Counted from the stretch's first letter, positions 33,200 to 45,175 are shown. The stretch: 64,000 nucleotides of DNA from Gnetum montanum (GCA_015680685.1 MNCI01014464.1:47426-111425), one strand, 5' to 3'. The notes: generated by a model not told the origin, from the letters alone. A program made the numbers and translations.

Positions 33200-35170
33200 T
33201 CAGGAATATTTTATAAGTTTCTTTTTATCAACCCACATCTACTACTGACATGGTTCAAAACGGCTGTTTTTAGGTGGGCTGCGAAGTTGACAACTCCAAG
33301 CTGAAGCTGGTGGTGACGCTGCTGTTGTTGACTTGTGGCAATTGCACAGCATCACGTCAATTATTGCATTTCGTGTCATCAACGTCACCACGATCGAAAT
33401 GCAAATCCGAATTCGAATCGCACGCCACAAGTATGAGATTATCGAATCAATTCAATTATTGTGCACATTGTGAGTTTGTTGACTTCTTCCACGGTTGTTC
33501 AAGATGTTTTATTACAGTTTTCAGTGAAACGAAGACCCAAACCTAATACCTTTTTCAGCGGCGTGTTGCTCTTAGAACACCTTTTCGAGACGACGGTTTA
33601 GCATATTCGAGAATCAAGACAAAAACTGCGAGTGGTGGCTTTCGTGTATGCTTTTAAAGTTAGAGAACCTAACAACTTTAAGGGTGACGCAGGCCTTGCT
33701 GTTTATAAGAAAATACTCAAAGACTGAGTGGACCTAGTATTTCAATTGTTTGGCAGAAATCACCACTTAAACTTCCGTAACATTGGTAATTTATTTATGA
33801 TTAGAACTGCTGTAATAGGTGGGTTTGAGGATCAATTGGTTCCTTGTGGAACATACATAAAATTTATAAGTAATAAAAAATGCAATCTGCATTCGGTAAA
33901 CCCTTCATTTTGTGTTTATCGTTTCATTATTGAATATACTAGTCGCCGTGAGCGGTCTACCTAGGGCTGTCTGCAGCATACTGAAAATGAGTTTTTAAAT
34001 AAAGTGATCATCTGAGATCTCACGGTCAGGCAGGCAGCCATACCTTACGTGGTCGTCAACGTCAAATTCCTAAACCGTAAACACTGGCCAGCGTTTGGCG
34101 CATAGTTTTAAACTTGGCGATCAATCATCGTCGGATTAGAAATTTCGTCGGCCTGAGTTGAGTCTTTTCAACTTTTATAATAAATTTTATATTAAGAAAG
34201 AAATTAATAGATTTAACTATTATTTTTGCTCACTTTTAAATATAACTTTCTGGAAACATACCGGTTAGTATTTAAACACTGGTTTGACGTCAAGGGAAAA
34301 CAAGAAACTGTAAACATGGGCGACGATGCAGGCGTTTTCTGAGCAAGCACAGAGGTGCTCCAACAAAGTCCCAACACGCCTGGCCCGCACACTGTCCCCT
34401 GTCGTCTGCGAACAGACAATTGTACGAACAGTGATTCTGTGCATGTGCAGTCAGCTGCTGAATCCTGAATGTACGGAATCTGATAAAGAGTTATTGGAGT
34501 ACAACCGTGCAAGCGAGGTTTGATATTTTTTAAAATAAACTTTTTATTTTCACAGATGTGAACATCTGATTGGCCAAGCTCCGGTGACGGTGATGCAGGT
34601 AACATTTTGTCTTTCCACAGACGATGTGATAGGCGACTCCGAATTCGGGCCGGATCTAACTTTTTATATTTTTTTTAATTAAACACAGGCAGATAATTAA
34701 ATTTGTACATCGGATTAAAAATGTTGTCAGAACATTAAATTTGCATTCCGAGAAATATTTAAAAACTTTAAATTTGATGCGGTGAATTTCCGTTGCGAGA
34801 CGCTTTTTAATCCGCGACGTAAGGTAGTGAGTTGAAGGGTAATGATTCAACCTATGAACATGACACATGGATGTCATTATCGGTATACATAGTCTGGTAA
34901 TGAACAGGTCGAGGATAGCTTTTTTGCTATTTATTCTTTATTTCTCATTTATGTATTTTATGTATTTTTTGGTATTTAGAGAGACTTTTCTCCATCTCTT
35001 TACAGGAAATTCTTTAATATGAATTGAAAACTCGTGATGGTGCTTTTGAATAAAAGAAAAGCCTAAATCCTACCTCGTTTTAGGATTCATTGTAAGGATG
35101 AAAGCATCAAAAGGCATCCCCAAAACTATTGAGCTTTTTCTTTAAACTCTCTCTTCTATGGTCTATTGCA
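33200..35170. other. Non-repetitive-looking intergenic DNA, content unknown
   Basis: Moderately GC-rich patches (33260-33420, 34020-34120, 34290-34650) contain open frames on both strands (33274-33546 +, 34213-34605 -). None has a motif I recognise. A low-copy region with possible unrecognised exons; nothing is firmly supported. Confidence 0.4.
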
Positions 35171-35266
35171 CTTTAAACTTTTTTAATAATAATAATATTT
35201 TTTAAGAGTTCTATTACCCTTTAAACTTTTTTAATAATAATAATATTTTTTAAGAGTTCTATTACC
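35171..35266. repeat. 48-bp perfect tandem duplication
   Basis: Two identical 48-bp units starting 'ctttaaacttttttaataat' (35171 and 35219). AT-rich and non-coding, 350 bp from the E6 insertion point. Confidence 0.9.
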
Positions 35267-35616
35267 CTTCCCCCATATAATCTTTAGAATACAAATCATT
35301 GCGTTTTAGTGAACTCCGATACTATTAATTCACGTGAAATTAAACGTTGAAGTAAACCTGTCCCCTGCGTGTCCACCGTCTAGCACTAGCAATTATGGTT
35401 ACACATGACCATGTCACCCAAGGTGATTGTACGATTTACCATCATTTAAGCACATGCTTTTAATTGATCGCCACTTGAAAACATTATTTTAAACCTATCA
35501 CAAGCAACGGAGATCGCCACGCAACAATAAAATAATGCATGACACAAATAACAGAGATCTGCCATAAATATTAGCATCGGACATAGAACTTGGCATGATA
35601 ACTTAATTCACCATTT

Positions 35617-35621
35617 AGTAA
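35617..35621. repeat. Target-site duplication of E6, left copy (AGTAA)
   Basis: AGTAA precedes the E6 LTR start TGTTAGCA. The same five bases follow the other LTR at 40377-40381. Confidence 0.92.
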
Positions 35622-35934
35622 TGTTAGCAGATCTGGCACCAAAATATGAAACGAGATGAAAATAAAGAGAACAAGAAGAAGCCTCTCTCTCATGCAATGG
35701 GAGAACTCTTAACTCTGACAATTTATGATGGATCCCAGGGTAGACTTAAATAGCCACACCCGGGTTACAAAATTGGAAACAGCAAAAATTAACTGAAATA
35801 GAACTTTTAGAAGTATGATGTTATCTTTAAGGAAAATTCAAAAAACTATCGACAATAACGGAAAGTGCAGTTTATGAATTAACAACTGCTAGTTCATTGC
35901 TGTAATCTACCGCTTCAGTTAGTTGTTTCCAACA
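35622..35934 (-). repeat. E6 3' LTR (with 81-bp deletion)
   Basis: 313 bp, TGTTAGCAG...CCAACA on +. Compared with 39983-40376 it lacks 81 bp after 'gaaaataaagag'. The break lies in a short 'agag' shared by both ends of the missing piece, typical of a slippage or microhomology deletion. Elsewhere the copies differ at only a few positions. Confidence 0.93.
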
Positions 35935-35950
35935 ATCTCCCACTTGGAGA
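35935..35950 (-). other. E6 polypurine tract
   Basis: On the - strand 'TCTCCAAGTGGGAGAT' immediately before the LTR start TGTTGGAA. 'AGTGGGAGAT' is the usual copia tract. Confidence 0.85.
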
Positions 35951-36002
35951 TTTTGATTGAGGATCAATCATTTCTCCATAGCATCCTTTCTACCTGACCA
36001 GT

Positions 36003-39000
36003 CTATGTTATTGCTAGGCCATATGAGGATCTACTCCAGGAAAACTTGTCCATGGTAATTGGCTTGGTCAGAACATCTGCAAGATTATCCTTGGTGTGTA
36101 TTTTCTGCATAGCCACACTTCCATCTTCTACTACGTTACGAACAAAGTGAAATTGTACACCGATGTGTTTAGTCCTGTAATGAAAAGCTGGATTCTTTGC
36201 AATATGTAAGGTGCTTTGATTATCACAAAACAAAGGTATCTTCTCCTGTTTGTGTCCAAGCTCCTCTGACAACCTTTGAATCCAAATTGCTTCCTTGCAA
36301 GCTTGGGTAGCTGCCATGTATTCTGCTTCTGTTGTAGATAATGCGACTACTGTTTGCAATCTTGATACCCAGCTAATAGCTCCTCCTGCAAGTGTAAACA
36401 CATAACCTGTAGCAGATTTTCTTTTATCTGGATCACCTGAAAAATCTGAATCCACATAACCTTTAATAGTAAATTCAAATCCGCCATAACATAATGCAAC
36501 ATCTGAGGTACCCTTAATGTATCTCAGGATTCTCTTAACAGTACTCCAATGCTCTCGTCCAGGGTTTGCCATGTACCGACTGACTACTCCCACTGCTTGT
36601 GCAATGTCTGGTCTTGTACAAATCATAGCAAACATTAGGCTTCCCACTGCTGATGCATATGGTACGCGAGACATCTCATTCCTCTCTACTTCAGTGCTAG
36701 GACACATCTCGGAGGATAATTTGAAATTAACAGGAAGTGGGGTAGAAATTGGCTTACAATCTTGCATGTTGAAGCGTCGCAAGATCTTACCCAAGTAATT
36801 TTTCTGAGAAAGCCAAATCTTCTTGTTATTTCTGTCTCGGTGAATTTGCATCCCTAGAATCTTGTTTGCTGGTCCCAAGTCTTTCATATCAAATTCCCTA
36901 GCCAACTGTGCCTTCAATTCTTGGATTTGCTCTTTGTTGGGACCTACAACCAACATGTCATCCACATACAATAGCAAAATGATGAAATCTTCATCAAACC
37001 TCTTGAAATACGTACAAGGGTCTGCATTGAGTCTATTGTACCCAAGGCTCATGATATACGAGTCAAATCTCTTGTACCAACACCTTGGCGCCTGTTTGAG
37101 ACCGTACAGAGATTTGTTCAACCTGCAAACCAAGTTCTCGTTGCCTTCTTCTACAAAACCTTCGGGTTGGAGCATATAAATTTCTTCTTCAAGATCTCCA
37201 TGCAGAAAAGCAGTTTTCACATCTAGTTGTTCTAGATGTAGATCAAATGTAGCACACATTGCTAAGACTACTCTGACTGTTGTAAGTCTAACCACAGGAG
37301 AAAATATCTCATTGAAGTCAATTCCTTCCTGTTGAGCATATCCCTTTACCACCAATCTTGCACGATATCGCTCCACTTGGTCATTACTATCACGTTTGAT
37401 CTTCTAGACCCATTTGTTTCCAATAGCCTTTCTTCCTTGTGGTAGTGTAACAAGATCCCATGTCTTGTTTTTGTGTAAAGCTTCAATCTCCTCTTGCATT
37501 GCTACCATCCACAAAGACACATCTGGACTTTTGAGAGCTTCATGTAAAGTTGAGGGCTCTCCATCCTCCGTTAAAAGGCAATATGCAACATTACTTTCAG
37601 TAACATAATCTGAGTGCCAAGTTGGTGATCTTTTTACCCGAGATGACCGACGAACTTCATTAGCTTCAAACTTGACTAGTCCTGTCTGTTCACACATTGA
37701 TGTTGCTTCAAGAGGAACTGGATCTTCAACTTTTGTCTTATCTTCTACCTGAATTTTAGTAGTCTCTAAATTCTCCTTTGAAGTGCTAGCATCTCCCTTC
37801 TCTTGCATTTTATCTTCTACAAATATCACATCTCTGCTGATGACAACCTTGCGGGTAGTGGGATCCCACAGGCGATACCCCTTAACTCCATCAGCATACC
37901 CTAAGAAGATACATTTCCTGGACTTTGGGTTCAACTTTGATCTTTCTTGGTCACTATACATCACATACACAGAACTTCCAAATGTATGGAGATGAGAATA
38001 AACAGCTGGCTTACCAGTCCACATTTCTATTGGTGTTTTTAGATCAATCGTAGTTGATGGAGACCGATTGACTAAATAGCAGGCCGTATTAACTGCTTCT
38101 GCCCAAAAGGACTTGGTTAGATCTGCATCCTTCAACATTGATCTTGTTTTTTCCACCAAGGTTCTATTCATCCGTTCTGCCACTCCATTTTGTTGAGGAG
38201 TGTGTGCCACTGTGAATTGCCTCCTAATGCCTTCTTGCTGACAAAATGCATTAAATTCATCAGTTTTATATTCTCCTCCATTATCTGTCCTTAGACACTT
38301 GATCCTTTGTTCGGACTCAAGTTCTACTTGCGCTTTAAAAACTTTGAAGACTGAAAAGACATCTGCCTTCCTTTTGATTGGATACACCCAACATCTCCTG
38401 GAGAAATCATCAATGAAAGATACAAAGTATCTTGCTCCTCCTAGGGAAGCCACTGGTGCTTGCCAAACATCAGAGTGCAGCAAGTCCAAGATGCCTCTAC
38501 TCTTAGCAGTTGATGTGCTAAACTTTAATCTGTGTTGCTTACTAGTAACACTATGCTCACAAAATGGTAAACATACCGAGTTGAGCCCAGGAAGTAGTTT
38601 CTGTTTAGAGAGAATCTGCAAACCTTGTTCTGACATATGACCAAGCTTTCGATGCCACAACATTGTCGATTCTTCTTCCAAACTAGTTGATGCAACAGAA
38701 GACTCTCCCACTTGATGTGTGTTCCCCATAAGCATGTACAGATTTGCAGCAACCTTTTCTGCCTTCATTACCACAAGCACACCTTTGATAATCTTCAGGA
38801 TGCCATTCTCTATACGAGTTTTGCACCCAACATCATCTAGTTGTCCTAAAGACAGTAGATTTTTCTTCAGGCCCTCCACATGTCGTACCTCTTGTATTGT
38901 GCGAATAGTGCCATCATACATCTTTATCTTGACAGTACCAATACCAGTGATTTTCAAAGCATGATCATTTCCCATGTACACAGATCCTTCTGAGATTGGT

Positions 39001-39914
39001 TTGTAGTCATAAAACCATTCTCTCCGAGAGGTCATGTGCCATGTTGCTCCTGAATCCAAGATCCAAGCATCAATGAGCTTTTGTCTGCCTTCAGCAATAG
39101 TTGCCTCACTGTATAGAACATCACCGTCATATGAGGTACTTGCCGCATTCCCTTGAGGATTCTTTTCATTTCTCTTCTTGCTCCAACACTCCTTCTTTAG
39201 GTGTCCTATCTTGCCACAGTTGTAGCAAGTGATGATTTTCTTTCTACTTCTTGACTTGGATCTACGATGAATTTGGTTCCACTTGGAATTACGTTCCATG
39301 GATCTTCCTCTCACCATTGTTAAGGCCTCCACCTTGTTTGCCAACCTATCTTCCTTATTCTTGCATCGACTTTCTTCTTCAAGAACTGCAGCTGCAACCT
39401 CGTCAAAGACAAGATCATCCATAAGGACATTGTTGGTCAAGTTGATGATGAGTTGATCATATGAATCAGGTAGACTTTGAAGTAGAATTTCTGCACGTTC
39501 ACCTGCATCTACTTTATAGCCCAACGATGTGAGTTGAGCAAATAAAGTATTTAGGGTGTTGATATGGTCAGTTACCGATGAGGTTTCTGCCATACGAAGA
39601 GTGTAAAGTTTTCTCTTCAAGAAGATTTTGTTGTGGAGTGATTTAGCCTCGTATAGCTTGGTCAGAGTGTCCCATATTTCCTTTGCCGTCTTCTTTTCTG
39701 CAATACTTGAAAGAACTCCATCTGCCAATGCTAAGTGTAAATTAGCAATAGCATTTCCATCCATTTCATTCCACTTGTCGTCATCCGTGACCTCTCGCGG
39801 CCTTGCTCCAATCGCTGCCAGGCAATTATCCTTATGCAGAATTGCCTGTATCTTTATTTTCCACAATGTGAAGTTGCTTCCATTGAACTTCTCTATTTCG
39901 TATTTGCCAGCCAT
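36003..39914 (-). pseudogene. E6 copia gag-pol polyprotein, one in-frame TAG between integrase and RT
   Basis: One frame from ATG 39914 to the stop at 36003 (about 1300 codons), with a single TAG at 37404-37406. N-terminal Gag ('EKFNGSNFTLWKIKIQA'), CCHC knuckle 'CYNCGKIGHLKKEC' (about residue 230), protease 'WILDSGATWHMT' (about 287), GAG-pre-integrase 'LWHRKLGHMSEQGL' (about 420), integrase core with 'HSDV', 'RTDNGGEY' and 'TPQQNGVAERMNRTL' (D,D,E present), and a C-terminal 'GYRLWDP' strand. The TAG falls at the very start of RT. After it come 'DVKTAFLHGDLEEEIYM', 'LLLYVDDMLVV' (YVDD catalytic box), and RNase H with 'ALSTTEAEYMAA' and 'CDNQSTLHIAKN'. As the only visible lesion, the stop either inactivates the copy or, less likely, is read through. 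Typical copia Gag-Pol length. Confidence 0.92.
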
Positions 39915-39963
39915 TTTGTAAGATTCGTATGCACGATCTGCAACACTTCCACAGACTATGAAC

Positions 39964-39982
39964 CTAAGAGCTCCGATACCAC
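39964..39982 (-). other. E6 primer binding site (initiator Met-tRNA type)
   Basis: On the - strand 'GTGGTATCGGAGCTCTTAGG' follows the 5' LTR. 'TGGTATC.GAGC' is the standard copia site complementary to initiator tRNA-Met. Confidence 0.85.
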
Positions 39983-40376
39983 TGTTAGCAGATCTGGCAA
40001 CAAAATATGAAACGAGATGAAAATAAAGAGCAGTTGAACGATAGGTAATTGCAGAAAAATCTTATTATCAACAACGGAAATAACAAGCTTCTCTCTTCAT
40101 CACAAGGAGAGAACAAGAAGAAGCCTCTCTCTCATGCAATGGGAGAACTATTAACTCTGACAATTTATGATGGATCCCAGGGTAGACTTAAATAGCCACA
40201 CCCAGGTTACAAAATTGGAAACAGCAAAAATTAACTGAAATAGAACTTTTAGAAGTCTGATGTTATCTTTAAGGAAAATTCAAAAAGCTATCGACAATAA
40301 CAGAAAGTGCAGTTTATGAATTAGCAACTGCTAGTTCATTGCTGTAATCTACTGCTTCAGTTAGTTGTTTCCAACA
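39983..40376 (-). repeat. E6 5' LTR
   Basis: 394 bp with TG...CA ends, nearly identical to the 3' LTR. It is followed on the right by AGTAA. It contains 'acttaaatagccaca' (near 40190), which on the - strand gives TGTGGCTATTTAAG, a plausible TATA region. Confidence 0.93.
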
Positions 40377-40381
40377 AGTAA
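40377..40381. repeat. Target-site duplication of E6, right copy (AGTAA)
   Basis: Exact match to 35617-35621. Confidence 0.92.
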
Positions 40382-40867
40382 TGCGTTTTAAACAACACCG
40401 TAAACAACCGTATTATAAAACAAATGCATGTGACATTAGAGGGAAAGTTTAGTCATTTACGTAACCCTAAATCAACCATTACAATAGCAATATTATTATG
40501 GAGGGTAGAAGACCCTCTAGCAATACACACATGAACACTTAGATTAATCAAAAAAGCCCTAATCATTTCTATAAGGCATTGAAACCAAAAAAAAATCATG
40601 TACAACATTATACTGTTCATCTAAAACAAAATGTAAGCATATTTGAAAGAGTGGCAAAATATACAGAGGGTATACATATTTGGAAAAGCAGATGAACACA
40701 TAGTTTATAGGTGCCACATTGGCTCATCTTGCAAGGAGTCATGAGTGTTAAATATTTTTATCATGTATTCTTGGATGTTTTTCTACAAGTGAAAGTTAGC
40801 CTGTGCTTTTGAGATGCATTTATAAGGAGAGTTTAGACACTCTGCATGAAAAGTGTGAGCATTTTGC
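40382..40867. other. Short non-coding stretch between E6 and E3
   Basis: AT-rich; no open frame or known repeat recognised. It is the flank into which E6 and E3 inserted independently. Confidence 0.5.
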
Positions 40868-40909
40868 TTGAGCTAAATCTCTGAGTCAACCTTCACCTAT
40901 AATGAAATC
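40868..40909. repeat. Left piece of a ~165-bp tandem repeat split by E3
   Basis: 'gagctaaatctctgagtcaa' and 'cacctataatgaaatc' are similar to 49766-49808 ('caagctaaatttccaaggca', 'cacttataatgaaatc'). The rest of the unit is at 49650-49765. E3 inserted in the first unit of a two-unit tandem array. Confidence 0.6.
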
Positions 40910-41661
40910 TGATGAGTGGCTAGGTACCACTACACTCAACCATACGAATACAAGCATTCATGCACGATCTAGTTGAACTCCGCAGACGGACTAGTTGTGG
41001 TATCTAGATCATTACACGTTGATTGCAGTTCGTTGTCTTCCCACTTGGACTAGTATTTGCTTTGTCACATATGGTTTAGTCCAGAGTGAGGCAAATGATG
41101 TAATCCTAAACTAGTGCTACTCCTAGAGTCTATGGAAAATAACCTTACCTTAACCTTACGTTACTTGAGCACTCCTAGATACGCTACTAGGTTACCAAGT
41201 AGTTACACTTAAATGTTCGTGATTAAGTTGTACTCATTCCGCATTAACAGCATGAAATGTAAATGACAATAAAGTAAATATTAACTAAAGAAAACAATAA
41301 ATAACAATTAACAATTAAAGTAATTAAGAGCTAAGTGGATGTTGCAATGATGAAGTAATCTCGATCTTTATTGTCGATCATGTGCATGTCCAAGTACGTC
41401 ACACTCGAATAAAAGTTCCGTACAATTACAATCATCACACTGTGGGCATGCATTGGGGAAAGAATTAAAATTATTGAAAATTGATAAAAAAAGACTCTAT
41501 TCCTACACTTCCTAACTCTCACTTCCTATGCACCCAAATGTGTATTTATAGGCTTACACAGGAATCACGATATCGTGTATTCGATATCATTATCCAAGCC
41601 ATGATATCACATACCCGATATCAAGGATCTAATATCGGGCCTGGCAAATCATGATTCATCA
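40910..41661 (-). repeat. E3 3' LTR
   Basis: 752 bp, TGATGAGTGG...GATTCATCA on +, a direct repeat of 48782-49644 with an internal deletion of about 110 bp. It holds a TATA box (about 41542-41552, CTATAAATAC on the - strand) and a GATATC palindrome cluster (41567-41640). Confidence 0.9.
41542..41640 (-). promoter_or_regulatory. E3 LTR promoter: TATA box plus GATATCG palindrome cluster
   Basis: On + : CACGATATCGTG (about 41567-41578), TCGATATCA (41581), TGATATCA (41602), CCGATATCAA (41616) and AATATCGGG (41631), immediately upstream (on the - strand) of CTATAAATAC. The right LTR has the same cluster at about 49548-49622 with several CG-to-CA/TG changes. Confidence 0.6.
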
Positions 41662-41675
41662 TACCCCCACGACTG
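41662..41675 (-). other. E3 polypurine tract
   Basis: On the - strand 'CAGTCGTGGGGGTA' precedes the LTR, identical to E1 1190-1203. Confidence 0.85.
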
Positions 41676-41850
41676 AATGAAAACTCGTCCACGAGTCAAA
41701 CAAAATGAGAACAAGTTTAATTGATTACATAGTGGATAGGTATGGGATTATTGACTAACTAGGAATTTATTCATGCTGCAGTGGAGAATTGAACACAACA
41801 AAGTTGGGACAAAGACACAAAATTACAAAAAGACAAAATTTTGTTAGAAC

Positions 41851-44579
41851 TCATGTGGTTCCTGGTGGTGGTGGCTCCTCCATGGGTCTCTTCCCCTTAT
41901 CTTGTGCTCTAAGTTTTGGAAATTGATGTCTCTGAAGGAGTGCCTAGAGATTTTCTTCTTCGGTTTGAGGATCCTGTGTCCTCCATGCTGATGCTCTAAT
42001 GTTTGATGGAGTCGGCACCTCCCATGGACACGACAATTGCAAAAACATCTAGTTGGCCTTGACATACCAGGTCTTAAATAGTTGTCGTTCCTCTTCATAG
42101 GCTCTGGCTTTATCTTTGTATTCCTGATAGTCTGTGAGTCGTCGTGCCAAGTCCGTCCCGACATCCTTCTACCCTTGGTAGTTGGCCTTAACCACCTCTA
42201 ATTCAAAATTTACTACTTCCAATTTTTGTAATGCCTTTTTGTGTTTACCAAATTCTGTTTCATATTTAGCATAGGTGGTTCCTACCTGCTTCTCTAGTTT
42301 TGTTCTCAAGCGCCCTGCTGTTAACATGACCAAGTTGGCATACCGCAGATTTGCCAACTCCATGTATTCCGTGAGAGCTTGTATCTGCAATCTCAGCTTT
42401 TCAGTTCAACTTGGTGGACGAAGGCATACGTATCCAATATGGCTCACCAACCAATGTTTTGAGCACTGAATGTGTTAATATGGGCCTTCGCCATATGGAT
42501 TACTTTTTCAATCACTTGTTTGTGCATCCCCACCTGATCTCTGAAGTGCTCTTTAAGCTTTTCATGTTGCTTGGCCTCATTTTGCCATGCGCTTATTTCA
42601 ATTACCGTCTTCTGGCGGATCATGTGTACCTCCTCCATTGAGAAGGTTCTATTTTCTCTAGTTAAGCAATTTATGTCCTGGTTGATCCTTATTAATTGTT
42701 CTTGCAATTGCTAAAAATTTTCTTTGAGAACATTCTTTTGTTTTTCCATTGTAGTCAACTAGATATTATTAGCAACAAGCTGTTTATTTTCTTCTTGTAA
42801 GGCCTTGAGTGCTTTGGCATGTGCGTATGTTTAAGCTTGTGCCTTGGAAGCATCCCAATCGACCTTCTCTTTTTCCTCTGCCACTCTTTTATTCTCTACC
42901 AAAAATCTATTAAGTTGCTATGTCTGAAAGGACTCTAGCTGGTCTGCGGGGATGAATTAAGATAGATCCTGTTGTGCAGCTTGCAAGGTGATGAGCTTTT
43001 CTTGGAGTCTTTTTAACTCCTCCTCTACATGCTTAGCCTTGACCTCTGCCATGACTAGCTTCCCTTTTGTGAAGATGAGGTCTGATTGAGTTGTTGTGAC
43101 ATCTTGAGGGATGTCAAACAAGGACATCATCACTTATCCTATTTGCAATAATCAATTTAGAACATCCTCATGATTCGTAGGAGTCATTGAGGGGTCAGCC
43201 AAAGTTTAAGCATCACGTGCTCCTATGAAATCTGTCGGTGGCACAACAAGGACATTAAATGATTCTTTTATGTGGTCTGTGGCCACTTCTGTGGCTCTTG
43301 CTGCATCTTGGTGTTGCATGACCACTAGTATGGCACCTTCATCAATTTCTAAGTGTACTTAAAAGAATGTAGCATTTTCAAAACTTTGTTGTGACCAATG
43401 TGATTCCCCTCCTCATGTTTGGATCGATACCTTGTCCTATGTGCGATCAATGGAGACCATGGATCATACGGCATCATTGATGACACTGAAGAGATTGGTC
43501 TCATCACGGCTTCCCCAACTAACTGTGTCAACGATGGCCCTAAGGTGACTCATCGACGGTCGATAGTCCTACGACGACAATGGTGGTTAGTCTTGCTGGC
43601 CTATAAGTTGCGTGTTGGGCCTCACTTCTTGTTCTTGCTCCAACTCTAGTGTTGCACCAGCACTTTTCCTTGGGGTTGGTGGCTTCAATAATTCAACACA
43701 TGAAGCATCTTGGGCCTTTCTAGGGATGTCATTAGTGTACCGTAGAATTCCAACACATCGGCACAACTTCCTAATGAGATAGGGGAAGAGCAATGCAAAC
43801 TTCCCTGTCTTACGTTCCTCAAACTACCTCAAAATCTCTGTAAGATATAAATGGGGTAGGTTGGCATTAACCTTGCCCATCAAGATGGCACTTCCTTTAG
43901 TCGCATATGTGGAAATTTTGTCTAAACCTTTTGTGGGGAAGATGTGATATGTGTCAATTTTGAAGTAGATTCTCTCTTCAAGTGTTAGCTATCCATATGC
44001 TTTGTCTTCCTTGTTGTATGTCCTTTTCAACCATATCTTTCACGCATCAACATTGGAAACAGTGGAAAAGTGAGCAACTTTTGGCCCTGTATTAGAAAGA
44101 TACAACACCTCTGAAATGGCTTTGGCAAAAAAATCAACAAAAACACCACCAATATCAATGGTGTTGCCTTCTTCTTTATTGTCCCAGAATTGGTATGTCT
44201 CTCCCAGATACCAATCACCACTTTTAGAGAGAATAGGCCATAGTGGGGATCCTTTAAGTTGGTCCCTAACTACTTCAAGAGCAAACTCAATGAAATATCC
44301 AAAGTTAAGTTCCACTATCATAGCTGCTGACGTGGACCTTTCATGAATTACCTAAACACATTCCAAAGATAACGTGAGATGTTGTCCCTATTCAAGTGCT
44401 CTACCGTCTCCTCCTTCAGCATGTCCCAATTGCACAGCAACAAGAGGCTATTGATGGATGTTGAATGATTGTGCCTCCTGTTTTGTATGTTCCTCGAGAG
44501 ACGCATGACCTCTGCCTCTCCTTTGTCGTTTGGATGCCTCTTGAGAGGGTCCTCCTTGTTGTCCTCTTTTAGGGACCAT
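41851..44579 (-). pseudogene. E3 accessory ORF (coiled-coil protein with FPYLIRKLC-like motif)
   Basis: ATG at 44579, reading 'MVPKRGQQGGPSQEASKRQR' and 'RGRG', a basic start. One frame is kept down to about 42444 with several stops. It includes 44040-44321 ('MIVELNFGYFIEFALEVVRD', 'GDWYLGETYQFW'), 'LTLEERIYFKIDTYHIFP', 'ISTYATKGSAILMGK' and 'FALLFPYLIRKLCRCVGILR' (about 43780). Then a long Lys/Glu/Gln-rich coiled-coil part follows (42444-42707 and, after a frame change, 42169-42390, 'ALTEYMELANLRYANLVML'). It ends 'KGKRPMEEPPPPGTT' at TGA 41851. About 909 residues. No membrane segment seen. A GATTGCAG sequence abuts the ATG, like a splice acceptor. The role is unknown; conservation in all three elements, including this pol-less one, implies a job in the life cycle. 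Confidence 0.75.
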
Positions 44580-45084
44580 CTGCAATCACACGGGATGACT
44601 ATTAGTAAGGTTATTTACAAGATTTAATTTATACCTTACTTCCTACCTTAATAAATTCATTTCTTGTCTAGTGTGACTTAGAGTTAGAAAATTTTGTGAA
44701 AGTTTCCCCTAAAAGTTTTGATATTGGACCCAATTTTGATTAGGTGACCCCAAAAAATAATTTTCATGGTCTAGGTTAAGAGATAAAATCAATTTGGCAA
44801 ACGATTTTAACATTTTAAAGGTCATTTACACTTTATGATATCCTTCAGGTGTCGATAAATTCCAAAAAAACTATGGGCAACCTAGAGTGTATCCTTCCCC
44901 CACAACTAAGTTAAACACTCTGGGTTTAAGAAAGTTCAATCGGAATGAGAATTGGAGCGTTAATGAGCAAGTTATGGATGTTTGAATGGTGGGTGTGCAA
45001 GCTTGACAATTCGTGGAAGAAAATTTCAACAACTCCCCTCACATGAACAGTGAAGAATGATGTTGATGTGCATGGGGGGATCCA

Positions 45085-45175
45085 TATATATACTATTTAT
45101 AGATGTGATATCGTGTACTCGATAGTGGGGACCTAATATCATGTTGGACCTTATATCGAGTACTCGATATCATGA
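45085..45175 (-). promoter_or_regulatory. E3 internal promoter-like block upstream of the accessory ORF
   Basis: On + : a TATA region 'tactatttatagatg' (about 45090-45104; CTATAAATAGTA on the - strand), then TGATATCGTGTACTCGATA (45106-45124), AATATCATG, ATATCGAG and TCGATATCATG up to about 45174. The segment 'gatatcgtgtactcgata' differs by one base from 'gatatcgtgtattcgata' of the same element's LTR (41569-41586). It lies about 515 bp upstream of the accessory ATG. Promoter function is inferred from the order motif cluster, then TATA, as in the LTR. Confidence 0.55.

Larger units (their letters stand above)
35622..40376 (-). mobile_element. E6: young Ty1/copia LTR retrotransposon, nearly intact (4.75 kb)
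   Basis: Complete element on the - strand: 5' LTR 39983-40376, PBS next to it, a single long gag-pol frame (39914-36003) broken by one TAG, PPT at 35935-35950, 3' LTR 35622-35934, and TSD AGTAA on both sides. The two LTRs are almost identical except for an 81-bp deletion in the 3' LTR copy, so insertion is recent relative to the other elements here. All domains (Gag, CCHC, protease, integrase, RT, RNase H) are present in the copia order. Confidence 0.95.

Noticed and set aside
34213-34605. 130-codon minus-strand ORF
   Set aside because: No recognised motif, starts in an ordinary GC-rich patch, and no splice or promoter signal; left as unknown intergenic DNA.
36517-39921. Several + strand open frames (36517-36798, 36862-37179, 37414-37995, 38299-38964, 39628-39921)
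   Set aside because: They are antisense shadows of the E6 gag-pol frame, without motifs of their own.
41844-44321. Envelope glycoprotein for the accessory ORF of E1/E3
   Set aside because: It sits in the env position but has no signal peptide, membrane segment or glycoprotein-like cysteine pattern; coiled coil and basic start fit a soluble protein better.
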